A stretch of DNA of 64,000 nucleotides, taken from contig OX621168.1 in the NCBI GenBank assembly GCA_951640195.1, positions 558,001-622,000 on the forward strand. Reading direction: 5' to 3'. This DNA comes from Porpolomopsis calyptriformis. Taxonomy: Eukaryota > Basidiomycota > Agaricomycetes > Agaricales > Hygrophoraceae. A model generated the notes under the pieces. It was not told the DNA's origin. It did no database searches and was given only the letters and a program-made list of their open reading frames with translations. This document shows, piece after piece, positions 57,745-64,000 of the stretch; within the stretch, counting starts at the first letter, position 1; the number at the start of each line of letters is the position of its first letter. A program made the translations under genes and the position numbers.

Positions 57745-59436
57745 GTGTTAAGTTGAGTATTCTCTGTGGTACTGTTTCGCTAGTTAACGTACTCCATATA
57801 GTGGAGACAATATATTCCAGTCGAGTCTCATGTACATGAGATATGCACAAATGTTATAGAACTGGATTATCTCACCAGTGGTGCAGTTACCACCGCATTC
57901 ACATCGCAAACATTGTCGGTGGAAACGAAACGAAGAAATGTGGTGCGAGGATATCCACTGTCTACAACCCTCACGACTCGTTGATTCCCTCAGCGGCACA
58001 CAACGATTATCGCAGCAATTACTAACTGGGCAAGCTCGCTTTAACTGAGTCGCCTGCATGAAGGAAATTTCCGGACCATCCAAAGGTATACTGCCGGCGA
58101 CGACTCCAGAAGCAGCGGGACGGATAATGTCCCCAATTCAGCCAGGACATTCCGTCTTGCTTTCCATATGTCACTTCGATTCAGATGCGATTGGCGAGTA
58201 AATCGGATCTTCACCTCTCACAACCGCAGCCTTGTCAAACAATTGCTTGACGAAAGACACACCAGGCGTCATCAGAGTCATTATCGTAAGTGGTACCTTC
58301 TATCTGTGTTAGACTTGCTCAACCCTCAACACTTCGTGGCTATGAAGATGCGCTCATTGGGCCATTTGGTGAGGTAACGGCCTAGAAGGCATATGATGTT
58401 CCAGCCCAGACCTACAAAAAGTCTTGAGTTGACCCCCTCCCTCGTCTTCGCTTTTATTCCTATTGAATATGAAAGGAAATACTGTATTGAACGGCAGAAG
58501 GAAACCTCAACTTCCGATTACGTTAGTCTCGTTACGTCGGTCTCATCACCAGCGCCTTCTACAGTAGCCAGCGACGTGGGAAGGATCACCGACACACGGA
58601 GACAGACACTATATCATTCATTCTACTTGTTGTATCAAGTCTGGGGCCGCAGAGGTGTATTATGACCATGATACCATGAGATGGAGTCGACGAAATCCAA
58701 CGAAGAGCCCTTATACTGGGGCAGGGCTTCCAAACCAGACTTGTCAGGTACTGGTTTGAATAATACACGCCCTCGCCGCTTTTTTTGGAAGGTTTGATCA
58801 TGATCGCTCCAGGTCGAGTATGGTATCGAAACTGATACACTAATTTATCACAGGCCTTGACACCTGTCTGTCTCATACGGTAGGAAACGTGAAAGAATGA
58901 TGAGAAAGGCAATACATGCCCACCACCATGGGGCTGCAATTGAATATGGAGCGGTGTGTATCAAATTGATGTAACCTTTGCGAACCTTAAAATCAACCAT
59001 TCAGATAATTGCCCAAATTATCCCCATGCCAAAGAACATGGTGATTGGAGGATAAGCATTAAATGATGTGCCTTGCGGAGCGGGATGTGGTCGGTCCCGG
59101 GCAGAAACTTTCGGCTTGCCAAAAGATTCAACCTACCTAGGGACTGAGAGGTTCGTATCGTACCCCACAACCTCTTCTTTTTCCTTGATCTGATCTGAAA
59201 CCTAGGTATAGCTTATTCAAGTCGATCACGGAGCTCGGTGAGAAGTCAATGACTGAGGGATTGTGTCAATAAAACCTTCTACGGTTCCAGGCATGTTTTC
59301 TCCCGATGACATAGTATGCATGACATCTTCTCATGTTTACATCATTGCAAGAGCCCATTATTGGCCTTACCCCCGCGGTATAAAGAAGGAGGAACTTCCT
59401 TCTTACCCACTCATTACCAGGCCTTGAATTATTGAG
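57745..59436. other. intergenic, no supported gene
   Basis: 1.69 kb. Short frames exist on both strands (for example 58168-58377 and 58393-58665 on plus) and the first contains a plausible helix (NRSLVKQLLDERHTRR), but no start-to-stop gene, domain or repeat could be built. It could hold a decayed gene. Confidence 0.45.
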
Positions 59437-61470
59437 ATGGCGATCGAAGAAACCTTTCAAACGACTTTCGGCGCAATGTTCGTTGCCTTGTTTGTGGATT
59501 CAATGTAAGTCTGTCAAGTTCAACCAATGTAAATTCTACCAATGACATTTTTCCCTTTGCGTCTACAGTCTGTATGGAATGGGACTGGTGAGGATATCTG
59601 GTACTTTGTGGAAAACCATATAACTCTGTTTTTCGACAGTTGTTAGTGTTGCAATATTTCAGGACTTTTGCGGATCGGTGGACCACCGGATTATTTGTAT
59701 GTCATGGTCAAACCTCCTCTCACATACTTTACTTCCTGAACTTTATTCACCCAGGTCGGAATGCTCGGGTAAGGATACCCCCCTCGTCGAATGTCACTCC
59801 CTGATTCCTGTGTCTAGTGTTCTATCAACCACCCAAGTGGTCTGTTTTTTCTCGTGGGCATACTGGGACCTCATCCTCAATTTCGACAACAAACCTGCGT
59901 TAATAATTATTCCCCAGTACGTCTGCGATCATTTATATAAACGCCAATACGTGAAAGTTTTCTCACACTTTATCGCTCCAGCACCGGAATTGTAAGTAGT
60001 TCCACACCATCCACCAAGCATTGCCATACTGACAATCTCCTCCCCCAGGCGCAACTGCTTTCGATTGTATGTATGTCGCACGATCATAGTTATCGTCTAT
60101 TCACACCAGTATAGTTTCTCGTATCCTTCTCGACGCAGATGTTTGTTAATCCCTTACTCGTCGGCGTCCATTTACTGAACTATAACCATTAGATTTTTCG
60201 CGTTGCGGATATTCCGCCGTAGGCCATGTTGTTTATATTTCCTAACATCACTTGTTGACGACCGCTAAACACAGTTTGCAAACGAGAACAAAGGATCTGG
60301 CTATCCACCCCGATCGTGAGTTGGCACAGTCCAATAAGGCGCCGTGCTTGTGTTTATGAGATACCCTCAATACCAGGTGGTTCTTGCAATGCTGCAACTC
60401 GGTAAGCCCCTTTCGTTTGTCATTCCTGTTGGTTGGGATGATGCTCATCGCGAGGTAGGCACTGGAATTGGTACGTACCCAATAAATCAAATATTAAATG
60501 TTACTCAACGGAGGTCATATCATGTACAGCTTTAGCTATTGGAGGGTGAGTCCCATCATACTAGAGTAATCGCATTTCTGTTGAATCCTCTCAGGGCTAG
60601 CAATGGAACCTTCAACGTCCTTGCCGGGCAGGAGGCAAGTCGTTTTCACATTATAGCATCTCTCACTTGAGTTAGAAGCCTCTCATAGATCATTCAAACA
60701 ATACAAAGCGGCTCAACAGCCGCATGCGATATATTGATCACGTTCATTTTGTGCCTCGTCCTGAGCCGGAGTCGGACAGGAATGAAACCGTGAGTGAGAC
60801 CCTTCCGAAAGATATACTGGAGTACTCACCAAGATGATCGAATTACAGTACGGACTCAATGCTGGATAAATTGATTGCCTATAATATCAACCGTGGTGCT
60901 GTGACGAGGTGGGCCACCGTTATTTCACACCAGTGATTATTGGACGATGAACCCTCATTGCCAGTCTGGCTGCATTGTTGAACATGATCTTGGTCTGTCC
61001 CCCCCACCTACACAATTCAATCCTTCTTGCCACTCACAAGGATGGCGTGTAATCCAGTTCGTTGTGCGACCAAGAGCAATGATCTTGTAAGCAGCGCATC
61101 TGTTTAAATCACAATCACTGACCAGTGCTCTCCTTGTGTAGCATGTGTGCACTCTTGCCTAGTGGCCAGCGTATGTCGTATTCCAACGTTCTCACTATCG
61201 TCATCTAACTGGTCTTAGTTTATGTCATCTCGGTGGCCGCCACGTAAGCCCCCTGCCTTACCTCGACCCCATCAGACAAGTCTGCTAATACGTGTCTACT
61301 CCGTGCAGGCTTCTATCTCGTAAAAGCTTGCAAGACGATTTGATACGCTCGCGGATGGGGAGCGGTGATGCCGCGATAATGCCTCTTTCGGCCGTTCAGC
61401 CGCCAGGAGTCCGAGTGGTCAGCTACTCCAATATTCCTCCACTGCCGTCTTCTGACCTCCTTTGTTCTTG
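59437..61470 (+). CDS. DUF6534-type seven-transmembrane protein
   Basis: Many short exons. The first reads MAIEETFQTTFGAMFVALF and joins VDSM to LYGMGL. Later exons give LLVLQYFRTFADRW, LSTTQVVCFFSWAYWDLILNF, QMFFALRIFRRRP, VVLAMLQLG, ACDILITFILCLVLSRSRTG, DSMLDKLIAYNINRGAVT, NMILFVVRPRAMIFMCALLPSGQ and VISVAATLLSRKSLQDDL, ending SSDLLCS. The order (short N-terminus, TM helices, then MLDKLIAYNINRG and the LLSRKS end) is that of the large Agaricomycete DUF6534 family, which has about seven TM helices and no established function. Some middle exons (60000-60340) are hard to place, so a defect there cannot be excluded. Confidence 0.7.
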
Positions 61471-62214
61471 AAAGTCCACATCTGTTGTCACTTGGGATAT
61501 CGGCCAGAATCCAAGCAATCTCAGAGATAATAAAGTGAATTTCCATATCGATTCATTGTATGTTCGATATACTCAATACCGTGCCAGGTCCCACCAGTGT
61601 AGTCTGGAAATTTTTTTTGGTGATTGTACTATGCTTCTATTTATTCCCTTATGTTGGTATTTTTGTAAAGTGTTTCGTATTTCGTTACGCCGAACCTACA
61701 ATGTTATTAGAAGACGCCTGGCTTGGTTATGCCTCATCTAACGACTGTAAGTGACGATACACCATTATTGATCATCACATGACAGGGGGGCGCTATCACT
61801 CTCTGAAAAAGCTTTGCAAGCAAGGTAATTAAGAACTATCTAGGTGTGCATCGCTCTGGCGATACCTAAGATCATGCGGATTTGTTCATGGAAAAGCCCT
61901 ACGCATTGGACAAAGGCAAAGCCTAATGTCTGGTGACGCGAATCTTAACAATCGACTTTTCCCCTAATTAAGGCCAGGCTGATGTGACCCGACCCTCCGA
62001 TGTCAAATGGCATGCGCTGAAACCATCCAGGGGGAGCAAGCAAAGAGTGAGTGGCGAATAAAATATCCATTCATCCCATTCTGCAAAGATGGGAAATATG
62101 GCATCCATGAGACGATAGCGCAAGCTGGGGCCATGGGTAAAATCTAACATCTATCAAGTTGGATATTACCGTACGTACCGCAAAAATGTCTGTTACGATC
62201 ATTATACAAGTTTT
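61471..62214. other. convergent intergenic region
   Basis: About 740 bp between two converging genes. Short frames at 61535-61754 show hydrophobic runs but no start context or motif. No repeat seen. Confidence 0.5.
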
Positions 62215-63271
62215 TTAAAATTGTTGTCCCCTCCTGGGGGTTTTGCGTTTCCGAAACAGGGAGCCACCATCTTCCAAAGCAGGGGCTGAGAGGGGGTCTT
62301 CTATTTTGATGGTGTCTTGATTTTGTGGGTCAGCTGGTACAGTTTTAGGCTTCGAGTCGACTTCGAGCTTGAAGCCTGGGTTCTCTATGGCGTCCACCTT
62401 CCTACCTCCATCATCAGAACTTTCTTGATCGAGCTTAGTGTCCTCTTTGACTTCCTCGTCAGCCCGCTTCCATTGGACCTTCGTCCATTTCAGTGTAGGA
62501 GCTGGGTCAGACTGTCGGGCAGGCTGGCCAACGTCTACAGGCTCGGTCGGCTCTTCTTTCTTCTTCAACTTGATGGGAATAATACCAGGGTCGTATATTT
62601 CGCCGAGACCCACTCCGAGAGTCTTCTTTCGAAGCTTGAAGTGACGACCGTCCTCTGCGTCCGCTGCCGAATCAGCCTCGCGTTTCAGAGTCCCCGCGAG
62701 ATCCAAGGTACTGGACCCAGGGGTGGTGGGTTCGGCAGGAGCAGGTGGCGTCGTCGGAGCAACTATCGTCCAGTCACCGGCCACACCTTGTGTCCGCCTT
62801 CTCTCTACCTCGACCTGAAACTTCTCGACATCGGGGTCCTTGTAACCCAGAGATGCAGGTGTAGAGTAATTTGTGTACGGGTTGGATGGCTTAGCCGGTG
62901 GTTTGCGAGCAGGGGCGGAAGTGGAGGCTATGGGTGTGGTCCTGGGAACGGACTTTGCAATACCAGCACCCACGTCTTGGGTGAAAGCAGCTTGAGCAGC
63001 CTGTGTAGTGGGGGGTGAAAAATCAACTAGGCGGAAGCTCGACTCGATGGATGCACCTTACCATTTCTACCCTTGCCATTTCTCTCTTTTCCTCGTCAAG
63101 CTCCTTCTTCTTTTTCTCGCCAGATTTGTACAAGGCTCTGATGAAACGCTCTGTGTTTCCCTTATGGCGCAAGCCATTTTCGTGTAGCTGCCTCGAAGGC
63201 GCGTCGTCCGCGATATAGATTTCGCAATACCGGCAGAAATACCTTTTGTGAGAGACCCAGTACTCGCTCAT
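62215..63271 (-). CDS. U1-type zinc-finger splicing protein (WBP4/FBP21-like)
   Basis: Two exons. The first (63271 to about 63063) starts MSEYWVSHKRYFCRYCEIYI and holds a U1-C/matrin-type zinc finger: C-x2-C, then H and H in LHENGLRHKGN. A helix rich in Lys/Glu follows (KKKKELDEEKREMARVEM). An intron with GTAAGG..CAG joins to AAQAAFTQDVGAG. The second exon is low-complexity with YDPGIIPIKLKKKEE and LKWTKVQWKRADEE, ending RKRKTPRRGQQF. WBP4 proteins bind spliceosomal SmB and the branch-point protein; WW domains are not evident here, as in several fungal members. Length is 300-odd residues. It is transcribed divergently from the MFS gene. Confidence 0.75.
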
Positions 63272-63614
63272 GGTTTGGTCCAGGGATGGTCAAATCACGT
63301 GGGATGCATTTCAAATATGTACAAATATAAGCAAATGAAGGTAAACTTCAATTTCATTCACCTCGAATGTTTCTTCAATCCTTCCCCTTGTGTAAAACCA
63401 AAAGCGTATGTCAATTTGAAATATACCAACAGATTCTGCGAAACTGCCGGTTGAGCATCCCCGAGAGAGTCGGCCTCTTTCTAGTTACGTAAACACCCCG
63501 CATGGTAGATCGCCGAAATCCGAAATGCCAGCAATTACTTATTGAAATTACTCCAGTTTTGGCTCCCCCTCAACTCGGGTGAATCTCCCTTCCCTTCCTT
63601 TCCCTTCCAAAATT
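63272..63614. promoter_or_regulatory. divergent promoter WBP4-like / MFS
   Basis: A 343-bp gap between two divergent start codons. A CTTCCCTTCC-type pyrimidine run (about 63589-63608) lies just before the MFS start; no clear TATA box. Confidence 0.45.
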
Positions 63615-64000
63615 ATGGACGAAAGGCAGTCCTCCGCTTTGGAATTGATGGATCTGCCAACGCCTTCAGCTCAGTTGAACACAGAGTCGACCACAAGTAA
63701 AGCCCAGCTAATTTCAGAAGAACCAGTGCAATACAAACTTTACAAGAGACGGTTTTCTGGATGTGTTGGTCTTGTATGTATTCTTTGGAGATGCTTGCCT
63801 TCCCCTTTTCATTGTTTTTCAAGGCACTGTTGAGCGTAGTGACAGCCATGAGTTGGCCATGGTTTGGTCCAATTTCAAATAACAGTATGCTGTTGATCTC
63901 GTCCCTTTGTCGATCCTAGTTGACCATCCTTCCAGTGGTGGCTGAGTTCGGGATCACCCTGGACCAAGTGAACTGGCTTGGCAATATCGTGGGGTGTGTA
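63615..64000 (+). CDS. MFS transporter, FLVCR-like (3' part outside window)
   Basis: The ATG at 63615 (MDERQSSALELMDLPTPS) starts a cytosolic N-terminus ending YKLYKRRFSGCVGL. After an intron the first helix reads ALLSVVTAMSWPWFGPISN, followed by a further intron and TLDQVNWLGNIVG. The MSWPWFGPI..(A)..V.WLGNIV pattern is that of the feline-leukaemia-virus-C-receptor-related branch of the major facilitator superfamily, whose fungal members have no known substrate. About 100 residues are visible before the window ends. An open frame without introns is broken, so the splice chain matters. Confidence 0.75.

Overview
The window looks like nuclear DNA of a mushroom-forming basidiomycete (Agaricomycetes). 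Genes on both strands are split by many short GT..AG introns, mostly about 50-90 nt. The gene families fit this too: a DUF6534-type seven-TM protein, an R3H-associated-domain protein, F-box/LRR arrays, a NACHT-ankyrin STAND gene and a transmembrane-anchored phospholipase B. No rRNA, tRNA, CRISPR array or prokaryotic operon was seen. The species cannot be told from the sequence alone. Exon joins were worked out by hand from splice sites and reading-frame phase.

Layout. 0-4.1 kb: three tandem F-box genes, of which only the middle one (996-2444) is intact. 4.4-6.7 kb: a coiled-coil protein with an HMMR-C-like end (-). 7.4-8.6 kb: a GH16 glucanase-like gene whose intron 2 has a GA donor. 8.7-16.9 kb: an accessory block of diverged tandem copies of a small three-repeat protein gene; one copy (15864-16449) is intact. 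17.1-19.7 kb: phospholipase B (-). 19.9-21.4 kb: RAD23 with a polyglutamine tract (-). 21.5-23.7 kb: a leucine-rich-repeat protein (+). 23.9-24.7 kb: Arf6 GTPase (+). 25.1-26.4 kb: cysteine synthase (+). A 108-bp PIF/Harbinger-like MITE follows, 12 bp from the start codon of a large gene (26.6-30.0 kb, +) whose N-terminus resembles the TPP1/Est3 OB-fold of shelterin.

30.4-34.1 kb: a tandem pair of membrane-anchored Smr-domain proteins (-). 34.6-36.1 kb: an unknown polytopic membrane protein (-). 36.9-37.8 kb: a prolyl-4-hydroxylase-like dioxygenase (-), sharing a 113-bp divergent promoter with a chitin synthase (37.9-42.1 kb, +). 42.2-47.9 kb: an approximately 1.19-kb segmental duplication carrying an R3H gene, with a trypsin-like-fold gene and a truncated pseudogene between the copies. 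48.6-50.1 kb: a gamma-butyrobetaine-dioxygenase-like enzyme (+). 50.3 kb: a perfect 20-bp hairpin. 50.4-53.0 kb: a degenerate NACHT-ankyrin gene (-). 54.2-57.7 kb: RAD7 and RPF2 (+). 59.4-61.5 kb: a DUF6534-type membrane protein (+). 62.2-63.3 kb: a U1-type zinc-finger splicing protein (-), divergent from the 5' part of an MFS transporter cut by the window edge.

Housekeeping genes (RAD23, ARF6, CysK, CHS, RAD7, RPF2) are intact and act independently; RAD23 and RAD7 both serve nucleotide-excision repair, but they lie 33 kb apart. The accessory blocks (0-4 kb, 8.7-17 kb, 42-48 kb, 50-53 kb) show repeated duplication followed by decay through frameshifts and lost splice donors.
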